Shown here in pieces: positions 11,448 through 22,855 of a stretch of 64,000 nucleotides of DNA (the stretch's first letter is position 1; every line of letters starts with the position of its first letter). This DNA comes from Cocos nucifera (lineage: Eukaryota > Streptophyta > Magnoliopsida > Arecales > Arecaceae). A program made the position numbers and the translations under genes. The stretch covers positions 124,001 to 188,000 of the forward strand of contig QRFJ01000385.1 of NCBI GenBank assembly GCA_006176705.1, in the 5' to 3' direction. Below the pieces are notes generated by a model that searched no databases, was not told the DNA's origin, and was given only the letters and a program-made list of their open reading frames with translations.

Positions 11448-12720
11448 TTAAGTGAAGGCAATCGGTTCCTCAGTCCTGTGCCTCTTTATGGTGTTGATAA
11501 TCCCAAGTGGGGACTGATCCCTTTGCGGCTTATCCCTCCAAGGTGATTCAGGCTGCGGTAGGGCTCTTGGCCGATCCTCCCTCCATTCCAGCCAACATCT
11601 TAGGAAGCAATCCAGCCATCCTCGTCTAATGAACTCCTCAATCTTGTCTTGGAGCTGGACGTATTCTTCAATATCGTGACCATGAGCATGATGATAAAGG
11701 CAATACTTGGGGTTGCGCTTGTTGGAATGAGTCCACATCTTCTCCAATCTTAGTAACTACTCCTTAATCTTCATTAGCACCTGAGTCTTTAGGGCATTCA
11801 AAGGAGCATAGTTGTGGAATCTTCTAGGAGGAGAGTTTTGCCCTACTCTTTGATTGGGGCTTCTTACCTGATGAGCTTGAGGAGGATTTCAAGCTTATCT
11901 ATGCTCAAGAGGAGTTTAGAAGCATGGTCGAGCTTCACTCGGCCTTTCTATAACTACGGGCGCGCTTGATTCGCCTGTCTGCTACTCTCTTATAGCCTCA
12001 TCATCTTTTATTTTGAAGGCTTCCTCTATCCAAGCATAACCATCAGTGCGGGCCAGCATCTCAGCAAAGTTCCTGGGATACTTGCTCTCCAGAGAGGATA
12101 GAAGATCATTCTTCTAAAGACCGTCCTTTAACGCAGCCATGGCTACAGATTAGTCCAAGTTCTAGACTTCTAGTGTAGTAGCATTGAAGTGGTTGATGTA
12201 AGCTCGGATGGACTCTCCTTTCTTCTACTTGATGTTGATGAGGGAGTCTGAACATTACCTTCGACGTCGGCTACTGATGAAGTGAGCCACAAACTAATGA
12301 TGTATGTAGTCAAAGGAGTAGATCATACCTAGCTTAAGGCTCAAGTAATAATTTTTTACTCCTTCTTTCAAAGTTGAGAGGAAAGCTCAGCACAGAATGG
12401 CATCTGGTGTGCTATGGAGCAGCATCATAGTCTAGAAGGCCTTAAGATGGTCGATCGGATCTGAGGTTCCATCATAACTCTCGAATTGAGAAAGTTTGAA
12501 GTTTGGTAAGATGGGCCCTTACATGATTTGAAAAGAGAATGGAGGATCAGTGCAGATGTCGTCGATGTGGGCTGTGGCAGCATGATAGAGTTTCTTGATC
12601 TGCTGATTCATCTTTGAAAGTTTCTAATCGAGATCTTCTCGATCATGAATCTTGAGGGTTCTCTAGCTAAATGGTGGCAGTGATCTTCCGGGGGTACAGT
12701 AATCATCAGAATAGGAAATC
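11448..12720 (-). pseudogene. Tat element T1, gag remnant
   Basis: Read on minus the region follows the Tat gag plan with many stops. A capsid part around 12480-12060 has recognisable pieces such as FVAHFISSRRRR, SVAMAALKDGL and KNDLLSSLESKYPR. A C-terminal zinc-knuckle-like piece at 11747-11600 contains KYCLYHHAHGHDIEE. The end carries the typical GIINTI motif before the protease. Gag would form the virus-like particle. It is non-coding now. Confidence 0.7.
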
Positions 12721-13151
12721 GCCACTCTCTGTTTCTCCTTCCCAAGGGTTATTGGTCGGCTTCCCCAAGTGTGCCTTCCTTACACCCGGTCTCAATATTC
12801 TAGTGAAGTTTCCTCCAGCTGAACTGGTGTTGGAGGTTGCTACATGGCCTGCACTACTTCAGTGAGGCCCTTAACCTACTGAATTAGTAGGTTGAACTAC
12901 TCCAGATCTATCATATCTCCTGGTGGAAGATGTTGAGGTGCTAGTGATGGGATCGAAGCGACTCGATTGGGTTCAGATATGACAACAGAGACAGTAGATC
13001 ATCAAGTAGAAGCCTTCCTTGGTCGCATCTTTCAGAAGCAGGTAGCAATCAGAAGAAGTGGAATGGAGGGGTTGAGTGTAGAAGAAGAGTAGGATCAACT
13101 GAGCACTCCTTTTAAAATAAGAGATCAGATTCCTTTCTCTAGCACAAATTC

Positions 13152-14084
13152 TGTTGGTGCAGAAATGGTAACGATGCTAGAGTTGATGGAGTGGGTAGGG
13201 ATGAGGCCACCGACGGGACCTGCAAGAAGAAGTCCAAATCGGAGGTGGGTGGCTCCGGCAGGATCCTCCGATGCTCATGTCAGTTCTCTGGCCAACAAGA
13301 ATGAAGTGTTCAGGAAAATTAAGATGAAGATGAGAGCTTGGAGAAAAACATATCTAGAGGGTCCTTTATATAGGTGGAGCGCATAATAAACTGATGGTGA
13401 TAGCTGTAACTGCCTATTAGTGGGCCGTTTGGAGCCATGTGAGGTTTGTTATGGAGGATAGTGTTCGTTGTCGTGATTTGCCGGTCTGTTGAAGATTGTA
13501 GCTATAATTCATCCATTTTTGAGGTAGTCTGTAGGTCGGTGGGTATTCACTGAGTTGGGAGTTGAACTAGTGTAGATGATGAGGTTCTGCTAACTCTGGC
13601 TTGCACGCCCAAGGCTCTCGACGTAAGAATGTCGAGATCCACCACTTATAGCAAAGTGTAGAAGTTCGTCTGAGAAGAAGCTCTATCGGTCCAAGACTCT
13701 CGACGTGAAACCCAATTGTAATGGTGAGATTTGACTAGAAGGAGATTCGATTGAAGAGGAGTTTAGTCAGTCTCGAGGTCGGTCGGGCTGGACTACACAG
13801 GAGTCGAATACTTAGCCGAATACTCAGCTAATTATTTAGATGACTATTTTCACTATTCAAGTTCATCCAGATAAGGTCCGGGCTTTGTAGTTATCTAAAA
13901 GATCTGATTGTCAAAGTTAAGAAGATTGTCCAACATGTATGAGTTGATGGTCGGCCATCTTAGAATGAATGGGAGTAAGAATTCATACTGACTAAAGTTC
14001 GGTCATGGTCGCCTCCATCAGACGGGACCATCCCGAGGTGGGGCATCTTGTCGAACTTTGGCGAGAGCAAATTTATCACCAACA
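13152..14084 (-). mobile_element. Tat element T1, 5' LTR
   Basis: This 933-bp LTR is in minus orientation with perfect terminal TGTTGGTG/CACCAACA. A TATA box (CTATATAAAGG) lies near 13366-13377 on minus. The flank outside the LTR (14085-14089) reads GTAAG on minus, the same five bases that follow the LTR at 35796-36730 on plus. The primer binding site expected just inside the LTR seems to be lost: the leader text begins almost at once. Confidence 0.85.
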
Positions 14085-14234
14085 CTTACAGTAGGACAAC
14101 CTTATAAAATAGTTTGCATGATCCATAATTTGATTTTTGATTTAAATAATATAATATAATTTCGATCTAATCTAAATAAATAATCTAAACATGCATAAAA
14201 ATTATATCATAAGAAACTTGGCGCTGATACTAAT
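14085..14234 (-). other. Copia B leader start and primer binding site
   Basis: Read on minus, the Copia B LTR end is followed by ATTAGTATCAGCGCCAAG (about 14216-14234), a decayed match to the initiator-Met tRNA primer site TGGTATCAGAGCC. Then about 125 bp of AT-rich leader runs up to the T1 insertion. The same leader text (CTTATAAGGTT-TCCTACT) recurs at 36885-36905 on plus, supporting that 36731-38267 is its continuation. Confidence 0.55.
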
Positions 14235-14760
14235 TGAAGGAAAAGATCTAGGGTTTCATGAACATATTTCAAAACTTTTTTTCAAAATCAATTAGCAAAA
14301 TTAATAAATTGATCATATTAATTTATTAAAATACTTAAATTAATCTTAGATCTAAGATCTTATCTCATGATCTATGCATGCTATTAAATCTAAAATTAAA
14401 AATCAAGCAAAGATTATATTGATCACATCAACATCAAAGCTATAATAGATCAAATCTAGGAAGACAAAGAAGATCGAATCTCTCTTACCTTTGCAAGTTG
14501 GGTTTTTCAACTCACTAAATCATCTCTCCAAGTTGGACATGCATCCGGCCTCTATAGGATGTCCACACAAGGCCTCAATCATCAATATGAAGTCTAGCGA
14601 CAGAAAATCAGCATAGCATGCTAGTACTGTGTTGATCCTTCTTTGATAGCTGATCAAAAGCATCCTTCTCTAAACCTTGGATCCTCCATTAATCAGAAAT
14701 GAAGTAGAGGATTTGGAAAGGAAATCATTGTTCTTAAAATCTCACAAAGGAGGAAGAAGA
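14235..14760 (-). mobile_element. Copia B LTR, 3' part
   Basis: This 526-bp piece in minus orientation includes the LTR 3' end (CCTTCA next to the primer site). Its outer 134 bp repeat 7826-7959 at near identity. At 14760/14761 it abuts Copia A reverse transcriptase without any LTR or target duplication, so the junction is a recombination or deletion point, not a normal insertion. Confidence 0.65.
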
Positions 14761-15780
14761 TATTGCAGAAGCATAAGGGATCTTGCTCATGCGTTCTATT
14801 TCCTCAGGTGTGCTGGGGCACATCTTCTTGGAAAATGAATACCATGTCTGAAGGTATTAATCCCCTCTTAGAGTTTTCCATACTAAACCTCTTTAGTACT
14901 TTCTCTATGTACATCTTCTATGAAAGTCCTAGCATCCTATTCGGTCTATCCATAGACCTTAATTCCTAGAATAAAGGATGCTTCACCTAGGTCTTTCATG
15001 GAGAATTCCTTGGACAACCACATCTTGACTGATGTCAACATGGGAATATCATTCCCAATAAGGAGGATGTCATCCACGTAATACGAGGAAGACAGCGCGC
15101 TCCACTGACCCTTTTGAAAACACATGGTTTCTCTTCGTTTTTTGATGAAACCAAACTTTTTGATCACATCATTGAAACGAGTGTTCCAGCTCCGAGATGC
15201 TTGCTTAAGTCCATATATGGACCTTTGCAGCTTGCAAACCTTGTGATCAGTATCACTGGATGTGAAACCTAGCGGCTGTTCCATATAGATATCTTCCTCA
15301 AGATATCCATTTAGGAATGCCGTTTTCACGTCCATTTGCCATATTTCATAATCGAAATAGGCTGCAACGGCAAGCAATGTGCGGATGGATTTTAGCATAG
15401 CTACTGGGGAAAAGGTATCCTGATAATCAATGCCTTCACGTTGACTATAACCTTTTGCCATCAGTCTAGCCTTGAATATCTCCACATTCCCATCTGCACC
15501 AATCTTTCTCTTGAAGATCCATTTACACCCAATAGGTACTACACCTTCTGGTGGATCTACCAAGGTCCAGACTTGGTTTGAGTGCATCGAGTCGATTTCT
15601 GACTTCATTGCCTCAAGCCATTTCTCGGAGTCGATATTTGATATCGCCTCGTTGTAGGTTTTGGGATCATCACCATGAGCACCATTACCTACGAGGAACA
15701 TTTCCTCTACATCCTCTGAAATAATACCTAAGTATCTTTAAGGGGATGGGAAACTCTTTTCGATCTACGAGGTGGAGGAG
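14761..15780 (-). pseudogene. Copia A reverse transcriptase
   Basis: The copia RT domain reads on minus from 15701 to 14946 in one 251-residue frame. It has the entry motif WLEAMKSEIDSM, VWTLVDPPEGV, GCKWIFKRK, the QMDVKTAFLNG motif holding the first catalytic Asp, IYGLKQASRSWN, and YVDDILLIGND with the catalytic pair. Past 14946 the frame is lost, but homology continues to 14761, where the sequence ends abruptly. The last about 200 bp (14761-14959) are repeated at 22652-22854 with about 96% identity by eye. Confidence 0.85.
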
Positions 15781-17240
15781 GTAGTGTTCTTATTGGCTCA
15801 ACCTGATTTGGTTCCAATTGGTCCTTAGCTCGTTCTGCTTGTGAGACTTTCTCATCAAGCTTGATCTGTTTTCCAATGCCACTATCTTGAATAAACTATT
15901 TTTCAAGAAATATGGCATGTCGACTCACAATCACATTGTGGTCTTCTGGAATGTAGAAATAGTATCCTAATGACTCTTTAGGATATCCTATGAATCGAGC
16001 TCTGAAGGACCTAAATTCTAACTTGTCCGCTTGTTGTCTTTTGACATAAGCCGGACAACCCCAAATTCTGAGATGACTCAGACTTGGTTTCTTACCATGC
16101 CATATCTCATACGGTGTGGTAGGAACGATTTTAGAGGGAACCCTATTCAGTAAATAGATTGAAGTTAACAATGAGTGTCCCCAAAGAAAATCTGGGAGGT
16201 CTGTGAAGCTCATCATGGATCGAACCATATCCAATAGAGTCCGATTTCTCCGTTCTGAAACCCCGTTGAGTTGAGGTGTTCCTGGTGGAGTCCACTGAGA
16301 GACTATGCCATTATCCTTGAGATAGTCTAGGAATTCTCAGCTAAGGTATTCACCTCCTCAATCTGATCGAAGAACCTTAATGGGTTTTCCAGTTTGTTTT
16401 TCTACTTCATGTCTGAATTCTTTGAACTTTTCAAAGGCTTCAGACTTATGTCTCATAAGATACACATATCCATACCTAGACAGATCATCAGTAAAGGTAA
16501 TGAAGTAGACAAATTGCCTCTAGCCGGCACATCGAATGGGCTGCACACATCAGTATGTACTAGGGCAAGGAGATCTGTGGCCCTCTCGCCATGTCCAACA
16601 AAAGGGAGTTTAGTCATTTTGCCTTGAAGAAAAGATTCACAAGTTGGATATGACTCAAAAGTCAATGGACTCAATAGCCCATTTTTCTCTAATTTGTTAA
16701 TCCTATCTTCTGCTATATGACCTAATCTCAAGTGCCATAGATATCTGTTGTTTGGACTATCCCTAGGTCGTTTGGCATTCACGTTTTGCTCGATAGTTAG
16801 AACAGGTACATCAATATGCAACTGATAAAGACCATTAACAAGGAAACCATTTGCAATTTTATTTCTTTCATAAAGAATGTTACAATGGTCCTTAAAGAAG
16901 GTGATCACATAACCTTCTTGTGCTAAGCATGAAACAGAAATCAAATTCCTGCTAGCTGCAGGCACATAATAACAGTCTTTTAAAACTAAGTCTAAATCAG
17001 ACGGTAATCGAAGAGGGTATGTTCCTACGGCTACTGCAGCAACTCTTGCTCCATTACCGATGCGTAGGATCATGTCTCCATCCCTCAGCCTCCTGCTATC
17101 CTCAAGACCCTGCATAGAAGTGCACAGATGAGCACTAGAACCAGAGTCAAGCACCCAACTGGATGCAGAAGAAACCGTAAGGTTAGACTCAATAACGAGC
17201 ATACCTCCAGAAGGACCTTCCTTCTTGTTCTTTAGCGTGG
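15781..17240 (-). pseudogene. Copia A protease and integrase
   Basis: On minus, the protease active site WVLDSGSSAHLC is intact at about 17160-17125. The pre-integrase zinc region follows (YLWHLRLGHIAEDRINKLE, then CESFLQGKM, with the first Cys pair decayed), then the integrase core with HTDVCSPFD. The C-terminal part (16234-15896) has the typical LLNRVPSKIVPTTPYE, WGCPAYVK and FIGYPKES motifs. Stops and frameshifts near 16390 and 16240 break the frame. Order PR-IN-RT identifies Ty1/copia. Confidence 0.85.
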
Positions 17241-18039
17241 CCAGGTAAGTAGGGCAGTTCCGCTTCCAATGGCCATCGCTGTTGCAATGGAAACACTTTC
17301 CTTTGCCATCGGCCTTTTTCTTCGATTCTGCCTTTTTCTTCTTTGATCCTTCCACCTTCTGCTTTTTCACAGACTTCTTTTTCTTTCCATAAGACTTTCT
17401 TTTGGAAGAAGTCCGTTCCATAGCAAGAACTGAGCCTTTAGAACCTTTCATAGAAAGCTCAGCGGTAACCAGCATATTCATCAACTCGGCCAAGGAATTT
17501 TGAAGTTTATGCATATGGTAATTCATGATGAATTGCCCATATGCATCAGTCAAGGATTGCAGAATGATATCGTTCTGCAGGTCTAAGTCCAACTTCACAC
17601 CAAGCTTCTCAAGCTCTTCCATGTCCTTGATCATTGTCAGACAGTGATCTTGGACTGACTGCCCATCACGCATCTTAGCCTTAAAAAGTCATTTTGTGAC
17701 TTGATATTTCGCTGCGCGACTCTGTTCACCAAACATCTCCTACAAGTGAGCCAACATTTGGCGAGCAGTCCCGATATCTTCATGTTGGCGCTCGAGCTCA
17801 TCAGACATCGAGCCCAACATGTATTATCTGGCCTTATTATCTTCGTCAATCCATTTTTCCAGAGACGCTCTCTGTTCAGTGGATGGACGAGCTGGTAAGG
17901 TGGGAGGGTCCTGGTCCAAAACATGTGTTAACTTCTCTGAACCCAAAACAATTTTGTGGTTCCTGAGACAATCTTTATAATTAGGTTCAGTCAGTCTATG
18001 TGTGTCCAGGATACGTGCCAATGGGTTTGACGCAGACAT
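17241..18039 (-). pseudogene. Copia A gag
   Basis: Gag starts with the ATG at 18039 (minus; MSASNPLARILDTHRL). The capsid region shows AYGQFIMNYHMHKLQ and LMNMLVTAE. A lysine-rich linker leads to a zinc knuckle CFHCNSDGHWKRNC (about 17296-17255) with all C-C-H-C ligands present. Two in-frame stops and a shift lie between 17824 and 17673. The start codon lies five bases after a predicted splice acceptor, see the leader. Confidence 0.85.
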
Positions 18040-19909
18040 ATTTCTGTAGAGAGTCAAAGATTCTAGTTAGATACTGTAATTTTGACTTGACCAATTTGTT
18101 TAGGAATTTTATTTTTAAACAAATTAGCTTCCACTATTTTCTCGGATCCCTACACTCCCTCTGTAGAGATGCGAAAATCTCCGCGATTGATGATTTCTAG
18201 TGGGTGGTGCAGTCTCACCAACTGACTCATCACCTCACCTAACAGTTATTGGTGATGGGTTAGCCAATGAGTGAACAACTCTTGTCCAATGATTCTCTAA
18301 TCATGGTGCACCCAAACTTGGTCTCTAATTCATGAATCTCACCGTATCCGAAATATTGATCCACTCCTTAGTTAAGTCAGACCCACCATTTGCATGGACT
18401 GGGTTCCTAATTGGGTCTCTCACCGTATTCGTAATATTGAGCCCAACTCATCCTCCAGCCCATAGCATCCAATGCCTAATAGACATGGTTGCATCTTCCC
18501 GGTGCAACTGAGCCACTGTATCCAGTCGAGAACAATCAACCCCGGGAAGGGCCCGCACATCTACAATGGTGGAAGACCTCAGACTTAATCTTTTCTTAGG
18601 GAGAATTGATTCAGGTCTCATTAAACTAGACTTGGCTTAGTCATAACAATTATGACTAACCTAGTGGCATGGGTCAGCTTGGATTATTGACCACCTCAAA
18701 TTAGAACTGTGTCAATAGATATGGCCAGGTAAGTGAGACCGGTGGAAGGAATATGCCCTTAATTCGTACAAGAACGCATTCAGGTCGAGTAGCTTCCAAT
18801 TAAAAACCAGTCGGTCGTATATGCCAAACTTACCTTAGACACCAAATTATTGAGTCATAACCAATTGGGTTAGCCTATAATCCAGACTCTAACCTCTGAG
18901 CCTAATTAGGTCTTGCTTGATCGTGACTCGATCTTGACCCAGACTTAATCCTATTAGGCTGGTCAATTTAAGCATTGTTGATCCCCTCTAACCAACTCTT
19001 GATTCGGTTTGATCAACCGCTTAGACCTAATTGAGCTACCCAAGCCCGAACCCAGTATTATGAATATGTCTTAGATCTGAAATTCTCAATTTTAGATCTA
19101 ATTAATATTCCATAAACTTAATTCTTAATTAAGTTGGGTTCATAAATAAAATATGCATAATAAATCCTAGGGTTTCAGGATCTAGGGTTTTGCAGAAAGT
19201 AAGTTTTGGGTTTCTGATTAAGGACGAACACGCAGCACCCCTATACGTCATAAGAACACCCCATCGAATGGGAAGAGAGGGCCTTTAAACCCTTCTTCGT
19301 TCTTATGACCGGACGGCCAAGAGGAATGCCTTAATCAGGAACATGTAAATCTACAAAACAGTATAGATCTATATCATATATCTCATATACAAATTTAGAT
19401 CTAATCAAGGCATATTTTGCATACATCTCATGTATCAAATCATGCATATTTTTAGATCTAAATTATCTCATAATAATCTAAAAAATTAGATTTAAATTGA
19501 TCTAATCAAAATAAATTCTAATCTAGACTATTATGTAGAACTATTCTACAACTAGTCTAGGCATGCATCAATCATATCTCATATGATATTTAAAATTAAA
19601 TAATTTTTATTTGCTGTTTATCAGATGTTATTATAACATTTATAACATCAAAAAATAGTAAATAAGAAGATCTAAAACATGATTTAATCAGATTAAATCA
19701 AAGACATGCAAAACTATTCTATAGAACTATTCTATTCTAGAACTAGTCATGCATATCTTCATGTTCTTAGATCCAAATCATTTAATTTTAATTTTTCTGA
19801 TTTCAGATCTGATCACATCTCATGTGACATCTGAAATCACTTTATTTTTTAACTAAAATAAAATTAAAATCAGATCTAAACAATCTAAAACCATGGCTCT
19901 GATACCAGT
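18040..19909 (-). other. Copia A 5' leader with primer site and predicted intron
   Basis: The leader between primer site and gag is about 1.85 kb. The primer binding site TGGTATCAGAGCCATGG (19907-19891, minus) is a perfect initiator-Met tRNA match two bases inside the LTR. A consensus 5' splice site AAG/GTAAGT lies at 18833/18834 and an acceptor CTCTACAG with a CTAAC branch-like motif lies at 18044. Together they define a possible 790-nt intron that ends just before the gag ATG. No domain-bearing ORF is seen. Confidence 0.6.
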
Positions 19910-22197
19910 TGAAGGGAAATCCTGATTTTTCGGTCCAGGTTCGTCCAGATCTGATCAGATCAAGAGATATATTTCAAAAATTTTCTCTTGATCTCAATCA
20001 GATCTTGATATATTTTAGATCTGATTCTTATTATTTTAATAAATAAAATAAAATAAGATAAATTAAATCAAATTTAATTTACCTGATTTGGGTAATCCTA
20101 TTACCCTGTAGATGATCCTGATTGCAGTGGAAGGTTCTGGATCTAGCCACGCAAGCGCCTGGCCTCTACCGGTATCCACTCGGGTTGGATCTAGAGATCC
20201 TCTTCTTCTCTATCATGCCTCCAAAAATCAGATCTGGATCTGAATCTGGAGGATCTTCAAAACTCCTTTTGAAGATCTAGCAGTCGTCCTTTTGCAGCAG
20301 CGCAGCCTTCTTGCTTTTGATCGCCTTTCCTTTTGATCTGGAATCGCACCAACCTAAGTCCAAAACTCTTTTGGACGTGGAGAGGAGGAGAGAAAGTTTA
20401 TGGTGTGGAGGAAGAGGGAGAGGCAGCCTTGGGGCATGGGAAATCTCTCTCTAATTGCATTAGCATTGAATCTGAGTTGGGCGCAGGGTCTTATTTATAG
20501 ACTAAGCGTGATCCAACTCCTCTTCCTCTCAACCAATCACAACCCTTTGTGAAATCAGATCTAAATCTGATTGGTTGGAATAGAGACCCCTGGATTCCTC
20601 CTTAGAGGGCGCCTAAGACCAGTCAAACTGGATTCTTAGTAGAACTCTGATTGGAATCCAAAAGGGAGGTGGAGTCCTTGTCCAACAAGGACTCCAAGGC
20701 GCCTCCAACTTGGGCTCACGCCACCCTTGGCGTGCGCCCTTCTCCTTGCCAGGTTCTGGCAGGGGGACAGGCCCCCACCAGCTCTCCAATAGGTGCATGA
20801 CATGTGGTCAAAAGTCAAAGTGTCAATGGTCAACATTTGACCAGTCAAAGGTAGACTTTTGACCAAAGTCAAAGAACAAGAAATGGCAGGTGACCAAAAA
20901 TGGCAGGTAGTGTCTTACAAATAAGACAACCTTTTCTGACTTGGACAACCTCCTGTCAGACCATATGAAGGCCTCTGTTTGAGCACAAACTCCTTTGGCT
21001 CAGACAGGACAACTTATTTATGATAGTAAAAGAAGAACGTTAGGTTCAATCGAGTGCTAGCACGATTTCCTTGAACCTAATTGAATCTCATTCAGATCAA
21101 TTGAACTAGATCAGTTCAATTGATGATCACCAGATTCAAACCCTTGTTTGTGTGACCCAGTTAGGTTCAGTTCTGTATGGTAATGGGATATGTCATGATC
21201 TCTATCATAGACATCATCGAAACTCCTTTCGATGGATCAGAACTCTTCTGATTCGAACAGCTAGAATGATCGATCATCTAAATCATTCTAATTGCTCCCA
21301 AAATCCACCAGTGACACCTAGCAGTATATGGTGGCAACCCATCAGAGCTGAATGTGAACCTCTTGGTGCAGCTACCTATGTGATTAAGTTCTTCTATCTT
21401 GAGCCCCGATCAGATTAGGGTTAAGGTAAACTCGTCAAACCCTAGTCTCTGTCATATGATATAATCATTCGATTCGAGTCCAATGTGAAAACCTAAATAG
21501 AAACTCTTTCTATTATTTCACTCTGCCATGGCCATGGGCTTTCAGGACTTGATTCTCATGATTATCATAGGGCTGCTCCTCTACCACCGAGGTAGATAGA
21601 TTCCATCTTGATGCAATCCAGTTCCTACAATGAACATGTCATAGCCAACATACACCTCAGGGTTCCATATGGCTAGGAGACCGAGTAATGGTGTAGTCAA
21701 ACTATAACACCCTCAAGGTGAACTGCCGATGCATCTCAGGTCAAAGAACCAGACACACTACTACAGCATCGAGTCAGTCATTGACGAGAAGGTAGACTTT
21801 CCTAATGACTACTCGAGGTGGTCACGCTCAGTGCCCTCGTTCTCTAACGAGTACCTGTACTCTCGCTCCGGTGTCTCCACACCGTAGACTCAAGACTCAT
21901 CTACTAAAGAGAAGCGATCGTACACCAATCTTCTGGATCAATCACCATCCTAGTGATGATCCTATGGTCGGGAGCTGTTTATAAGTTAATAATGATTATT
22001 CATGTCTTAAATTTTCAACTCTTGAAAATATGAATTATCATTACCATTAACTCAAAGGATGTATCACAGACACTAAATACACAGGTGTGATAGAAAATAA
22101 CCCATTTCATTAATTATAGTCAAAATTATAATTTTGCCCCTAGAAGTGTATTACAAGTGTCAGCCAATTCTGGCTTCTAGGGCACATATATCTAACA
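19910..22197 (-). mobile_element. Copia A LTR
   Basis: This 2288-bp LTR is in minus orientation with TGTTAGATAT and CCCTTCA ends. Uniquely in this window it has a complete primer site on its downstream side and a polypurine tract (AAGTGGGAGAT at about 22198-22208) with RNase H on its upstream side. It therefore works as the 5' LTR of one internal region and the 3' LTR of another. A TATA box lies near 20490-20500 and a TTGAC cluster at about 20808-20876. Confidence 0.9.
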
Positions 22198-22855
22198 ATC
22201 TCCCACTTATCCTAAAGCCAATTGGCTACAAGTCTAAGTCCCATCTTCTCAAGGTGGGCTTCGATCTTCTGCTGGCCCAACGGCTTTGTAAGTGGGTCTG
22301 CCATATTATCTGCGGAGTTGACTCTCTTGACCTCAACGTAACCTTTCTCAAGGTAATCGCGGATGAGATGGTATCACCGTTTGCTAGGAACTCTTCCAGC
22401 ACAAACAGTCTGCCAGATGTCGACTTTCGATCATCTATATCGGACATGAAGTCCGAGTCTGTGTATCCTTGAACTTGGATTTCTCTATTACCAAAGACCA
22501 ACATCATATCCTTAGTTCTTCTCAAGTACTTAAGGATACATTTCACAGAAGTCCAGTGTTCTTCATCTGGATTTGACTGATATCTGCTTGTGATACTTAC
22601 AGCATGGGCTATATCAGGTCGTGTACATAGCATGGCATACATGAGGCTCCCTATTGCAGAAGCATAAGGGATCTTGCTCATGCGTTCTATTTCCTCAGGT
22701 GTGCTGGGGCACATCTTCTTGGAAAGATGAATACCATGTCTGAAGGGTATTAATCTCCTCTTAGAGTTTTTCATACTAAACCTCTTTAGTACTTCCTCTA
22801 TGTACATCTTCTGTGAAAGTCCTAGCATCCTATTCGGTCTATCCCTATAGACCTA
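22198..22855 (-). pseudogene. Copia A RT end and deleted RNase H
   Basis: On minus, a 200-residue frame (22828-22226) starts in the RT/RNase H connection (MLGLSQKMYIEEVLKRFSM), passes SKIPYASAIGSLMYAMLCTR and YLRRTKDMMLVFGN, and reaches GYTDSDFMSD with the first RNase H Asp. Just after the KSTSG motif about 190 bp are missing compared with the A2 copy at 48700-48960. This removes the catalytic Glu and next Asp; the frame then shifts. The left edge at 22855/22856 abuts Tat sequence abruptly. Confidence 0.85.
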
